In this document: positions 35,060 to 48,130 of the stretch, one piece after another
Numbering within the stretch: position 1 is the first letter of the stretch
Layout: every line of letters starts with the position of its first letter
From: Halichoerus grypus
Lineage: Eukaryota; Chordata; Mammalia; Carnivora; Phocidae
Reading direction: 5' to 3'
Length of the DNA: 64,000 nucleotides
NCBI RefSeq assembly: GCF_964656455.1
Contig: NC_135714.1
Span: forward strand, 65,125,850 to 65,189,849
Program-made: the position numbers and the translations under genes
The notes under the pieces: model-generated
The model's input: the letters and a program-made list of their open reading frames with translations, nothing else
The model's database searches: none
Told to the model about the DNA's origin: nothing

Positions 35060-35215
35060 ACATTTGCTTAGCAAATATTTACGCAGAGCCCGACGGCTAG
35101 GCATTGTGCAAAACGCTGAGGGCATGCTCTAGGCAAAAGTAGGCAGGTCGCTGCTATTCTGAAGCTTACAGCCCGTCTGGTGGACGACAAACGTTAAGCA
35201 AATGGTCACCCAAAC
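35060..35215 (+). repeat. L2-type fragment
   Basis: 'gcaaatatttacgcagagcc', 'ggcattgtgcaaaacgctga' and 'gaagcttacagcc' match the common L2-like 3' sequence. Confidence 0.55.
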
Positions 35216-35497
35216 AAAATATAAAATTGCGGCTCTTACAAGTTCCACGAAGGAAGGGAATCTGTGCTGTGAAATATGACTCTGGAGGCAAGACGGGGAG
35301 GCCAGTCCTCAGTAAAGGCTGTGTTGTCATGGTAACCACATACTCTATCATTGGATACTTGATAACTATTTTAGAAAAAAGGCAAAAACCTCAATACTTC
35401 ACCTTGTACAAATAAAAGAGACTGAAGGGAAGAAACGATGGAAACAAGGGAAGAAAGGGACGCATGGAAAGAAAAAAATTGAAGCATCCAGAGACTC

Positions 35498-35620
35498 TCT
35501 TGCTAGCTACATGACCTTGAGTAAGTAAAGTAGCTTTTCTGAGCTTCAGTTTTCCCATATATAAAAAACAACACTATTCATACCTGTCTTATAGGACTAT
35601 AATTAGGATTACTGAGCTAG
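35498..35620 (+). repeat. MIR fragment
   Basis: 'catgaccttgagtaagtaaa' then 'gagcttcagttttcccatat' matches the MIR core. Confidence 0.75.
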
Positions 35621-36339
35621 AGGAACCCTTTTTGTCCTGGCTCCATCCTCCTTCTCTCCCTCCTCCTTCCTAGCCTGGAAATGGTCATCTTCAAGTTCAC
35701 CTTGCCTATTCTTAGCTGATTCTTCCCCTCATTTTCTTCATCTGTGCCTCCTTTCACTTCTCTTCCTCTAATTATACTCTTTCCTTTTCTCCTGCAAATG
35801 GGTCTCTCCAACTCAGTAATTCACTCAGCCTCTCTGCAGGTTAAAGGAGAAACCATGCAGCCCAAAAGGCTTGGTGGGAGTCGGCCATTCAGAGAGGCAC
35901 AGAGGTTCTGGCTGCCCAGCCTAGCTGCGGTTGTGCTGGTTGTTTCGTCTTTCAAGCTCAGTTTTCCATCCTGGTTCTGTAACAAACAAGCCATCTGAGG
36001 TTGTGCAAGCCATGTGCAATACTGAGGTTCCTGAGTCTGTGGCAATTAATTAAAAGGGTTGGAGTAAATCAGGATTTCTTAGTGGAAATGTTTAGCATAT
36101 CCTTTATAACCTCTGGATACACCCACCCACCACCCCAGAAGATTTTGCCCTGTTTTACTTTCTTAAGTGTTTTCTCACCGAAACAAAAGATGTTTATTTT
36201 AGATTCTCAAAATATAAAATGGACACAGTGATAGCATTGATTTAATGTTTTACCAAACCACGTTCCTGTTCCCCATTCTGGTGGATCCCTCACGGCCCCT
36301 TCCAGCTCCCTGTATGAGAGGTGATACATACGGGGACAG

Positions 36340-36495
36340 CTCCAGAGCTGGGTGGCCCAAATTTTGATCCTGTCCTATGGCTTAGCCAGTTATCAAACCT
36401 TACAAGAGACCCTGGGCCCCAGTTTGCTCATATGAAAACAGCAGTCATAGTTTATAAAAGTAACTTCTTCACAGCATATTGAGAAGATCCATTAA
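36340..36495 (+). repeat. MIR fragment
   Basis: 'gggtggcccaaattttgatc' followed by 'ccccagtttgctcatatgaa' resembles a decayed MIR. Confidence 0.5.
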
Positions 36496-36534
36496 AAGAG
36501 TTAATAAATGAAGTGGGTTTGGAGCAATGTCCCT

Positions 36535-36790
36535 CAGAGAAGCCTTCCCTGACCCCCTCTCCACAGCGTCCTTCCCTCCTTTCATTGTTGTTTCCTCTAT
36601 AGGATTTACCACCATTTAACATATTGTATATTTTACTTATTATTGCTCTCTCCCCTTGCTAGAATATAAGCTCCAAAACATCAGGGTTTGTTGTTGTCAT
36701 TGTAGTTGTTGATTTCCTGCTGTATTTCCAGTGTCTAGAACAATGTCTAACACAATAGTCACTCGATAAATAGGTATTGGCTGACTTAAT
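36535..36790 (+). repeat. L2 3' end
   Basis: 'gctagaatataagctccaaa' and 'gtgtctagaacaatgtctaa' followed by 'cgataaataggtattggctg' match the L2 3' terminus. Confidence 0.75.
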
Positions 36791-37867
36791 TAATGCCTAG
36801 TAAATGGTAAGTACTCCATAAAAGCTGTGATGATTAGGTATCAATTATTCTCTATCATGAAAAGATATTTCTTCGGTGTTCTGCTTCCCATAGTTTCTTT
36901 CTGGTCTTTTGACTCCATTGCCTCAATTTTTATCCCTACAGATGTTGGTGAGCTCTATAAAACCAGTCACATTGATGCAAATAAAGCCCTGCTGAGTAGG
37001 ATACTCAATAATAGCCACTTGTATGGAGCTTCAAGTATATGGCAGGCCCTGTACTAAACATATTTTTCTCTTATTTTCCTCTTGGACTTCAAGTGCACAA
37101 AATTAGAGCAATCATCATGACTAATCCATGTCTAACACTCTTTTTCAAATTGTATTATTTTAATATATTTATTTTATATTATTAGTCTCTTTCATTTCCC
37201 CTCTAAAGTTCTAGTTTTCACCATTCCAAAGGCACTTACTCTTTCACAATGTATTTAGTGTGTTTTCCAATCCGCCTTTCATGCACAATGATGGTATTGT
37301 TTTATGTGAGTACCACATGAGTAAATTTACCTAAATGTTATTGTACAATCCATCTTATTCTGTTTCTCAATGTGTTCCCTCCAACTTTTGACTTTGCTCA
37401 TCTATCCATGTTGATATATGTTGATGTTGTTCACTCCTTTTACCTTCTGTTGAGTATTTCACTGTATTGGTGTTACTTTTTTTACTTACATTATCTTTGA
37501 TACTTGACAAAACTCTGAGAGATAGGTACTATTTTCTCCACTTCTGAGATGAAGGAATGATGCTTAGGAAGGTATGTAACTTGCCACGGCCATATAGCTG
37601 AAGAAGCCATAAATTAAACCTGTGTCTCTCTGATTCCAGTGCTCTGGTCTTTCTACTCTATAAAATGGATTTAATTACTGACTGTAAGATTTATGAAATA
37701 ATGTCTGAAAAAATATACCATTAATTTGACTCATTTTACATGTCTAAGATATTGTTGTTAAAACTAGTAGATATATGTATTTAAGCTAGAGTTGTTTTCA
37801 TTGGAAAGCAATGTTTATTATTTGTCCGAGACACAAGTTCAATATTAATTTGTGATTTATGATTTTC

Positions 37868-38063
37868 TTTTTTTTAAGGATTTATTTTTTTATTTGAGAG
37901 AGAGAGAGAAAGAGCAGGGGGAGGAGCAAAGGGTGAAAAACTCAAGCAGACTCTGCACTGAGCATGGAGCCCAACGCGGGGCTTGATCTCAGGACCCTGA
38001 GATCATGACCTGGGCCAAAATCAAAAGTCAGATGCTCAGCCAACTGAGCCACACAGGAGCCCC
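37868..38063 (-). repeat. SINEC, full length, minus strand
   Basis: The complement of an older SINEC: T-rich start, 'gagagagagagagaaagagc', then 'ctgagccacacaggagcccc' at the right edge. Weak 'gattttctt' duplication. Confidence 0.93.
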
Positions 38064-40919
38064 AGTTTAAGATTTTCTTAAAACACTTGAACTTTAAATG
38101 AAAATCTCACAAAGCATAACTGCCTTCAAATATGTAAAACTTGCCCTGTGAAAGACGAATGAGGCTCCAGAGCACAAAATAGGACTAAAGAGAGAAAAGA
38201 ATAAGGGAATGGATCACAGCTTCAGTGTAAGAAAAACATTAAAGATATCCAAGGTGGAATAGCAGCCTTTTTTCAGCATTGAATTCCCTCTCTCTGGATC
38301 TTAAAAGGCCTTGTGAAATGGCCAAGTAACTCTCCAAAACACTTCAACATTTTCTCTTTCATTTATTTTCTCGGTGTCACTCTGGAATATGGAGATGAAC
38401 AGTTTAAGCATAAGGCATTTTAGTCCAAGCTTATACAGGTAAGAAAACAAAGGCACTAATCACCCTACTTATCAACAGTTAATCTAGACCACAACCATGG
38501 CCTTCTCACTTTCAAAGCCAAGGAAGACAAACCGACTAAGTATGATGTACATTGCCTGTCTTGTATTTTAACAAAAGATTCATGAGAATTTTATAAAGCA
38601 AAAACACGAAGAATGACCAAATGCAATTTTGGGAAAATCGCGTAACAGTTCCTAAGCAAGGTCTGTTAATATGAAATATAGCTATTCCACTTCCGGCCCC
38701 ACCCCTTTCACATGGGATGAGGAAATACTATGGTGATATGGCTAAGTCAAGACAAAAATATTTTGGAGCCACAGGACTCATTTTTTGGGATCCCCTCTCT
38801 TTGGACTCTTTCCCACAGGGCTGCAATGGTTATGTTGATTACTGTGCAAGATGTTGGACAGGCCAGTTAGATCAGCCCAGCTCTAGACCTTAGAGAAAAC
38901 TCCTTGACTTCCCCTTGCTATTCAGTGGGCTTCTCCTGGGCTTCCCTTTCCTTAGCACCTGAGAGCCTAGACTGAAAGGCCGAAGGAGGCTGCTTTGCAT
39001 GCTTTGGTGCCATGCCCTCTTCCTGCTTCTACCCTGAATGAAAGGAATTCTGTCTATGGGCCAACCTAGCTCACTAGGGGACCACACTAGAATTTCATAG
39101 TAATGAAAAGTGTTTATGTGTTTGGCATTGACCTGTGTACCTGCATTTCCCTGGAACCTGAGGGAAGGATGATGAAGGCCGGACATGAAGATTTAGATAT
39201 TGAAGATCTTGAGTCCCTGCCCAACTGCATGAACACTTTTATAGACCTGCCATTTAGAAGGAATTTTTGTGATGAAACACATGCTTGGGTCAGTCTTGGA
39301 ATGATCATCTCAATAGTAATTCCCAACATTTATTATAGTTTACAATGTTTTTTCACAGCCACTATCTCATTTGGGGAGAGCATTGGGTCTGTGAGGGTCA
39401 TTTAATCCTGATGGTTTCATTACAGAGGCATATATTTCTCTTTCCTGGGATCACTAAAAATATTACAGATAGTTATTCATTTAAACTTGCTAAGAAGATA
39501 CTCCTAAGGACAAAGGAACTGACTAAAAAAGATAACTCCAGGGAAGTCTCTTCCACAGACCCATGTGATTCTCTATCACTGCCACTTTTTATCTCTCAGA
39601 CCTTAAGTTGTACAGAAGAATGTAATGACCCCATGGGAAATTCCACAACAGATATAGTAGGTTTTCAAAATCCCCCAGGGAGATGTAAAAAATTAATGGA
39701 TCTCGTTTATGCTAGATAAGAACTGCTGAAAGGCAAAGTTATTATTTTTCACCAGCATTACTGTTTCACTCATTTGCCAATTCTTATTTACTCATACAAC
39801 GTAATTATTTGTAATATCCTCAGGAGGGATATTGATATTGAGAAATAATATAACTTGGCCTGATCATAAGGTTATGAGACAATCTCATCATCTTCATTGG
39901 TTATATATTGCATAGTGACTTATTTTTTTCTGCACAAAGAAATATTTTATAACCTTAAACATGCATCATTTTGACAAAATGTAATGCTGTTTTGAGTGTA
40001 AGTCCAACATTGTTTAACATGAGTTTGTGTACGTAAGTATTCATCCTATAAAATCTTTATAGCGAATAGTAAATATAAATGTATTTCTCTATTTCTGCTT
40101 TCTCTTTCTAGCGGTTTTTGTCTGCTTTCTTGTGAATAAATTGATCTTAAAATGAATTAAGATAAGGTTTTCTGTTTCAAATTCTTATAGCCTTTAATGT
40201 TAAGTCTGATTACTTTGCTAGAAGATCCCCTCAGTTTTGACTAATTACCAATCTATGTCCTAGAACATTGAGTGGGAAGGGAAAAAATGAATAATAGAAT
40301 AATAAAATTTTAGAACCGGTAGAAATATTAATGACCATCTCTTTTAATCTTTCCCCACCCCCATGCCACCAACCAAAGCATTTTTGAAAGGAAATTGAAT
40401 TCTAGAGAGATTAAATGATCTTTCCAAGGCCATCCAACAAGATAATAGCAAAGTTATGTAAGTCAAAGAGCCTGGATGATAAGCCCAAAACTTCAAAAAC
40501 TACATGATTTTATTTCCTAATTATTTCTGCAGGGCTGACATCTATGGAGCTACTAGGACACTGTAGAAGGTACAATTTGTTTTCAAATACTGATGACAAA
40601 TATTCTCAAGATAGTAAATATTTCTTGATGAAATGATAAAGGAGAATTCTCTAGATGCTGCTAGTACTTTTCATTAGAATTCTCTAAATATTGCTAATAC
40701 CATTTATCTTATTTAATATTCAAGATAGTAAAATAGTAAACTCTCAGTTGCTTTATCATTAAAGTAACCATGGCATCAACTATTCATCAGACATCATAAA
40801 GTATATTCAAGAAATTATGTTGATCAAAAAAGCTTCTCTAATAAACATTTACTGTTATCACCATGAAAACATATACCTAGCATATTTTCTCTTTCATCTA
40901 CTAAAATAATTGATTTTAT

Positions 40920-41111
40920 TTTATTTTTTTTATTTTTTTAAAGATTTTATTTATTTATTCATGAGAGAGAGAGAGAGAGAGAGGCAGAGGCAGAGGGAGA
41001 AGCAGGCTCCCCGCGGAGCAGGGAGCCCGATGCGGGACTCGATCCCAGGACCCTGGGATCATGACCTGAGCCGAAGGCAGACGCTTAACCAACTGAGCCA
41101 CCCAGGCGTCC
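40920..41111 (-). repeat. SINEC, full length, minus strand
   Basis: A complete element with a perfect 16-bp duplication 'aaaataattgatttta' (40904-40919, 41112-41127). Confidence 0.97.
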
Positions 41112-41379
41112 CAAAATAATTGATTTTAATAAGATGATATCGTTTTTAAAAAGTATTACAGCATTGTTGTGATTTCTAGATAATTCTGTGAAGTTTAATT
41201 TGGTAAAATATCCAAATATTTATTTTGACACTTAAATAATATTTCCATTGGAAAACCAGCATTTCTGTGTATATGTTTATATATTGCTACGGAAAACAAT
41301 GTTAAATACATTTTCTGCACAAAAACAAATGGAGCAGATCATATAGTTTAACTGTATTTCATTAGCAAATTAGAACAGT

Positions 41380-41600
41380 TGTCTCTGAGAAGGGGTGGAG
41401 GTGGGACTAGGATGGAGGCAAAGGGGGCTTCAATTTTTTGTGTAGTGTTTGATATCTTTCATAAAGAAAGAGAGCAGATATGACAAAACATTATTATCAT
41501 TTGTGGGTGGTGGGTGCACAAGTGTTTATACTTTTTTAAAATTTTGTAAATTTCTAAAAAAAAAACCCAAATTTTTATAATTACAGCTGGGTAGTTTCAT
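41380..41600 (+). repeat. Probable L1M 3'-end fragment
   Basis: 'tgagaaggggtggaggtggg' followed by a T-rich segment and 'gtgcacaagtgtttatactt' resembles old L1 3' ends. Low certainty. Confidence 0.4.
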
Positions 41601-43784
41601 ATAGCTATCCTGCATAACCTTAAACTTCTATATTTAAAGCTTACGTTTTAAGGCAATCTATACTGGTGACATTACTGTTTTACCTTGTTCTGCTCACAGA
41701 TTAATCACAAAGTATGACTGTCAATCAAAAGTGCAGAGAGTTTTATTTGGTCTCACCATACAAAAGTATAATGTGTGAAAGGTTTGTTAAAGAATATTAT
41801 ACATCTCACATAGTTTATCAAAATTAGCTTCCTCTTGCTCTTTGGTGTGGTCGCATGTATCCCCTCTCAGACAGTGGTGCATATTGTGAGTATACACAAA
41901 AAAGAGCTTTGATTCTTGACTGAGACCTGCTTTAAAGTCAAATCTCCCCCAGACTAACACCACTAGCATATGATTAACATTTCCAGGGCCCGGAATTAAC
42001 TAGTGATAATTTTAGAATCTACAATTATTCACATAATTGTCTCCTATTAGCTGTCTCTGAAGAGTGGTCAAGAACTAAAGGAAAATGGAGGTTGAATATA
42101 TGGACATGTCTCCCTATTCATGGAATGGTCCATTTACGTCAGGTCTGTTAAGAGAGTCAAAGTATATGTTTGGAGATGTGTTCGGATGAGTCAGTGGGGC
42201 GGAAGGACATAGCTGTTGCTTGTAGAGGTGGAGTTTGGGGAGATTGGAAGAAAAGAGGAATTCTCTGGCCCAGACTATTGCTCAGTGATTTCAAAGAGAT
42301 TATCTCCTAAGAGAAAGCTTGTAAGGAAATAAGCCTGAGAAAGACCAAGGCCTTCTTTATGGAAGTATGAACTTCATACCTCTCACAGCAAGAAATTTAT
42401 AACAGAGGGCCAAATAAAATGCCTCAGTTTGAATAAAGTTTCCCCAGATAAATAAAACATTTGTCTTAAGTTGTTCTGTTTTGTTGTGTTTTTTCAGAAC
42501 TCATAAACTTTGAAATGCTCTTCCTTCCTAAGTTAAAAGTTAAACACCAGATATTATAAAAGGCAGTTGTGAATCCAAACTTTCTAACTTCTAAAATACT
42601 AACAAGTTGTATTTTTTCCCAAAATAGTTGAACTAGGACATACTGTTTTGAAAATATCTCTAAATAGATGCGATTTGGGTTAGCCCTGCCCCCACTCTCA
42701 CATGAAGGCTAATGGCAGACATATTGTCATTTTTTGATTCACAACACAAAAAAAATAAAAATGAATGTGAATTTTTATCTGTGTCTTTCCTTTGGTAAGG
42801 AAAAACCCATATATAATGCTGGAACCAGTCCTTTAAAGTGTATCTCAATGACATAAACTCCAGGAACATCTCACCTGACAAGTAAGATGCCGATTAGGCC
42901 CTAGAAATTTTTACAGAAGTTTTTAGGGCATGAGGGAATATTTGAACCTGTTAAACAGGAATTCTTTTGAGAAGAAACAACCAGTATATTGAAATAAGTC
43001 ATTTGCAAAAAAGGCTAGCAGAACTTGTTCCAGAGCACACACAATGAGGAAAGAAATGCAAAACAGGACAGCTAGTTGAGAGCAAACAATGGAAGGGACA
43101 CATTTTCTCACCTAGAGAGCAAGAGCAGTGACCAATATTTCAAAGGGACCCTGGTCTGTGTGGGAACAAATAAAGAAGATCCTATAAAACTTGACTCTCC
43201 ACTAAGGAAGCTGACACTCAGATTCTGAGTTTCCTCAACTGTAAAATGAGGGGATTGGATGACATGATTTCAGAGGTGTTTTCCCACTGTCAAATGCTAC
43301 TTCATATTAAGTTTTTGTTAGTTTTTAGACTAGTTCCAACTGGATAACTCAGCAGCCAGGCAAGAGGCTTGAAGAGGACCAGAAGTGATAGACTTGACCT
43401 AACCCCACTGACCTTATGACTGTGGGCATATACTTTCCCTGGAGTTCAATGTCTGCATTATTAGTGATCGTGATGTTTGAAAGAGTCCCTGGGCATCTAC
43501 TTTCATTTTTCCCTGAGGCTTGGCCTACACTAGAGGCAGTGACTACCAGTAACTATATCATGGCACAGTGACAGCTCTGCTCTGGGTCTGGTTTATGAGA
43601 TCTGAGATTCAACTTCAATAATGGCAGGTCTGGGACTAATTTCTTATCCAAAGGATATGCATTCCATGTAGGGTGATCTGACCACTCCAATTCACTTGGG
43701 ATTGTGCTGGTTTTAGCACTGAAAACCACATGTTTTGGGCAGATCTTCAGCTCCGGACAAATTGGGATGGGCAGTTGCCCTAAT

Positions 43785-44045
43785 TCCACAGATATTTACT
43801 GAAAAGAGAAACTTCCATGGGCCAGGCCCTGGAAAACGTATTGGGAACCCAATGAGAACAAAACAGACAAGGTTCCCTCTGTCTGTCATGGGGCCTCCCT
43901 CCAGGTGGGCAAGACAGACTTAAAACAAGGAAATAAATAAACAACCAATCATCACAGATGGTGGTCATTACTGGGATGGAGAACAGCTGTGGGGGCCTTC
44001 TCAGAGGTGGTCAAGGAAGCCTTCTCTGGAAGCAAGACCTGTAGG
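43785..44045 (+). repeat. L2-type fragment
   Basis: 'gggccaggccctggaaaacg', 'ggtggtcattactgggatgg' and 'ggtcaaggaagccttctctg' match the L2-like pattern. Confidence 0.6.
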
Positions 44046-44521
44046 ACAAGGAGTCAGTCATGAATATTGTCAGTATAGGTTAGTTCTAGGTCATTTCTAA
44101 GAATGAAGAGGCCCTTCAAGGAACCCTTAGGATCATATTGGCGCTCTCTAAAATCACCTTATTTATCCATTTATGTAATTACTACTAGAATTAAATTTGG
44201 AATAAACATTTTAATAGAATAATTAGAATAAAAAGTACATGTAAACAAACACCTTATCTATAACACCAATCAATGCCCACAGCAATACTTGGTGTATAGT
44301 AGGTGTTCGATATCTATTGAATAAATAAGTGAGAATATTGCTACCTCTTGATCTACTATGTAGTTCCCCAAACTCACTTTCCCTGAAATTTCCCCGTTTT
44401 TCAACTGGCCTGTCCATAAAGTAGATGGAGTTGCAGATCCCATGGGCCATGGAACACCTTTAAGTTTCAAGCTAGGGCTATTCTGAACCAGTGTTTGCCT
44501 GCTGGCTCCAAGAGAGATTTT

Positions 44522-44713
44522 TTTTTTAAAGATTTTATTTATTTGACAGAGAGAGACACAGCGAGAGAGGGAACACAAGCAGGGGGAGTGGGAGAGGAAG
44601 AAGCAGGCTTCCCGCGGAGCAGGGAGCCCGATGCGGGGCTCAATCCCAGGACCCTGGGATCATGACCTGAGCTGAAGGCAGACACTTAACGACTGAGCCA
44701 CCCAGGCGCCCCC
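44522..44713 (-). repeat. SINEC, full length, minus strand
   Basis: A complete element ending 'ctgagccacccaggcgcccc', with the perfect duplication 'ccaagagagattttt' on both sides. Confidence 0.97.
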
Positions 44714-45109
44714 ACCAAGAGAGATTTTTGAAGCACTTTCTTTTGTTCTGTGCCCACGCTTTAGCTCAGAAGAAGTTAGGTACTCAGTCACCTAAGTTGA
44801 GGACGGATGTAGCTCATGGTTTTGTCTTCGGCTTTATGATGACCTGCTTCTATCGGTGGGTTGTGGTGTTACTAATTAAAAGAAGGCAGAGGTCTAATAA
44901 ACTCACAGCCTTAATACATGAATCATAATGACTATCATACTGATAACAAACACATATTTGTGCATACTAGCTGAGTTCTCCTGTTGTAAGTTTTAGGGAA
45001 TCAAAGCCATGGTCCCTGATGCCAAGTCGATAGTTAATGATTGCAGGATCCAGCACTGGCAATCACTTTGAGCAGCAGGTGTTCTTCTGCATAAGCAGGA
45101 GTCATTTAT

Positions 45110-45335
45110 AGCCATTCAAATTAAATTTTTAAAAAGCTGGGGGATGGGTGACTAACATTTATTAAGCATTTACTATATGCCAGGGATTGTGCTAAGTGCT
45201 TTCTCTATATATTTATTTAATCTGCATAACATCCTATAAAGAGGCTTCAGTTCCTAGAAAAGGAACTGAAAGTGAGGGAAGTTTTTTAAAAAGTTGCCTG
45301 AGAACAAACGTCCAATAAATGACAGTTTCAAGATT
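45110..45335 (+). repeat. MIR fragment
   Basis: 'tattaagcatttactatatg' with 'ccagggattgtgctaagtgc' and 'taatctgcataacatcctat' matches MIR. Confidence 0.65.
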
Positions 45336-45529
45336 TAGACCCAGGTCGGCCTAACTGTGGTCTCTGTATGACAAGGAGGACACAGTCCACAAAGCAGACA
45401 TATAAACATCAGATGGATTTGCAGTGTAATGACTCTTGTACTGGAAGTAAGTCCATAGCTTGTGTGTTTTCCATGCCCACGTAAGTGGTTACAGTACCAT
45501 CTGGAGGCGGGGCTATGCTGCCTAATGAT

Positions 45530-45735
45530 CAAGATCACCCATAATGGAAACGGGAAGAACTTGGTTCAAATTCTGGCTCAGTGTGAACTTAAGTTGTTTA
45601 CTTATTACAAGCTTCGGTTTTCTCATTTGTAAAATTAAAATAATAACAATGCTTGTTTTAAAAAGCAACTAATATCCTGCATATAAAGTCATTAGTACAG
45701 TATCTGGCACATAAAACTCAATAAATGGTAGTTAA
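45530..45735 (+). repeat. MIR fragment
   Basis: 'ttggttcaaattctggctca' and 'cttcggttttctcatttgta' followed by a 3' tail ending 'aataaatggtag'. Confidence 0.75.
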
Positions 45736-46454
45736 TTAAATATAATTATCATCACTATGCAGCAGCCTCTCTCATCTTTAATACCTCAGCCTCTTTCAAA
45801 CTCCTTTAAAAAGTAGGACTGTATTTGCTTATCTATACGTGTGCTTTCATTTTCTGTTGTTGAAAAACCACTTGAAAGTTGCTGATACCCTTACATACTT
45901 TAGCATGCATCTCCTAAAAATAAGGACATTCTTGTACATAGATAATGATATATCTAGCACCTATCAAAAATCAACCATATTAACTAATATCATCTAATTT
46001 CTAGTATATATTTAAGTTTCCTAAATTGTCCACAAAAATTATTCCCAAAGATTTTTTGAACGAGGATGTAATCAAGGTGTTATATTGAGTTGTTGTTCCT
46101 TTATTCTCTGTTAATCCATATCCGTCTCCACCTCACTCCCAGCCCTCTCTGCTTTTCTTGACATTGCCTTTTTGGAAGAAACCAGGCCATTCATCTTAGA
46201 GAAAGTACAACAGTCTGGATTTGGCCAATGTTTTTCCTGGAGGTGCTATTTAACCTGTTCTTCTATCTTCCAAGTTATCTTTAAATTGGAATGCTGGTCT
46301 TAAGGCTTTACTGCTTTTTAAGTTAAATAAACATTGTGCCAAAAATGCTTCAAAGTCGACGCTACGTAGTTCATATTACATCATATCAAAATTTCCATGA
46401 CCACTTCCTCTTCAAAATACTTTGTGGTTTTGTAGGCATCTCCAGGGTATGGCT

Positions 46455-46625
46455 ACACCAGTGGTTTTCCACTCTAGCTTCACTTAGAGTCATCTGGGGA
46501 GTTTCAAAAAATATTTGTTCCCGACTTGCATCCTTAGAGTTTCTTGTCACAGGCCCATTCATTAGATTGTTGCGAAGCTTCCCCAAGTGATTCTCATTGT
46601 AATCAGGATAAAGAGGAACTGGTTT
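46455..46625. repeat. MER5-like hAT element
   Basis: It begins 'cagtggttttccactctagc', contains 'agagtcatctggggagtttc' and 'ccccaagtgattctcattgt', and ends near 'aggaactggtttagaatacc'. This is the layout of a MER5-type non-autonomous hAT. Confidence 0.7.
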
Positions 46626-47449
46626 AGAATACCAGCTCTGAGAAGGCAAGGGGCATGCCCTTCTTATTTACTAATACACATTCTCGGTGTCTAGTAGAAT
46701 GCCTGGCTCGTAACAGCTGCTCAATAATACATTCTGCATCAATCAGTTCATTAATATTCAGTGCATAGGCAACCTCATCCCCCTTTCATACTCTAGCTTT
46801 TCCTTTTCTTCTAATTAGTGCACTATGAAGTCAAGAGGTTAATTTTAGAGCATGTTCAGCCATATCAGAACATGCCACTATTTTTCAAATCTCTGAAAAC
46901 TATATATCATTAGAAAAAGAATCATTTTCAAACATCTAAGAGAGGAAACAAGAACAATCATTTAGCTATACTGTTAGATTGGTTCTGTTGCAGACAATTC
47001 CATTTTTTTTCTTTTCACAATATCAGTTCTTCCAGTTCTTATTATAAGGACTGGTGAAATGATTCTAAAATTACTTACGGAGGAAGAAAGACTGGGATTT
47101 TGTCTGGGTTGTAATTGTTTTTTTCAAAATATATTGAGCAAATTTCAACCATATGCAGCAGAAAGCGAAGGACTTTGGGTATAGTTATACTTCTATCTGT
47201 TCAAATTCAACTTTGGCCAAATCTTAAAAACAGAATAAAAAGATGCATGACTTGTTAGGGTTTGCCAAAACTAACCATCTGTGACTTTAAATACAAAGGA
47301 GAGAAGAATGGTCACTTTTTCCTAAAAGAAAAGCCTATCCCATAGCAAACTTGGAAAATAGTAAATATACACTTATTTATTGTACTTGCACTAAATGAAA
47401 ATCATCAACAACCAAGAGAAACTCAGCAAAGGATTGAACACACAAGTTT

Positions 47450-48130
47450 GCATCTGAAAAGGCTTTTACCCCGAGGAAAAATGCTCAATCTGACTCATAT
47501 TTACAAAAATGTAAATTAAAACTACACGAGATATCTTTTTCTTTAACTCATCAGATTAATAAAAATCCACTGTTGTGGAAGATTACAAATGCACATACCT
47601 TTGGATCTACCATAGTGGCTAAGGAAAATCATCCTAAAGATACACTCCATTCGTTACGTGAAATAACATACGAACCAAGCTATTCGGTTTCCTCGAGTAA
47701 AAGATCAGAAGTAACTAACTGTCCATCATTAGAGAACTGGATAAATAAGTTCTGACACATTCACAGAATCAAACAGTTTGCAAGCATAATAGAAAATAAT
47801 AAGGAAACTATGTACTGATACCTAATGCTTAGTGAAAGAAGGTACAGGTTGTTCTGTAGCGTATGCCATAATGTATATAAAAGGATAAAACAAGAAGGCA
47901 TATATATTTGTACTGTATTATTTCTTGTGTGAAAAAACTCTGTGAGCAGATAAACAAGGAACTGATAGGTGGTTAGCTATTTGGGGAGGAGATGGGAACT
48001 AGTAGGCGGAACACAGCAAGAGGGACAGACAGGAAGGAAACTTCTCACACGACAGGCACCTTTTCACACTTTATCGTGTTTAAACTGTGTGAATGCGTGA
48101 CATATTCAAAAACTTAAATATTCCTTAAAA
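47450..48130 (+). repeat. Old L1 (L1M) 3' portion
   Basis: 'aatgtaaattaaaactacac', 'gagaactggataaataagtt' and 'acatattcaaaaacttaaat' fit a strongly decayed LINE-1 3' end. Confidence 0.55.

Larger units (their letters stand above)
34881..44521. other. Upstream intergenic region, proximal part
   Basis: No gene was recognised. It holds a (TG)n tract at about 34907-34936, MIR and L2 fragments, one L1 3' fragment and two of the three upstream SINEs. ORFs here are short and lack codon structure. Confidence 0.7.

Noticed and set aside
39345..39719. A 124-codon plus-strand ORF
   Set aside because: No known motif, no flanking splice signals and overlapping ORFs on the other strand; looks like chance.
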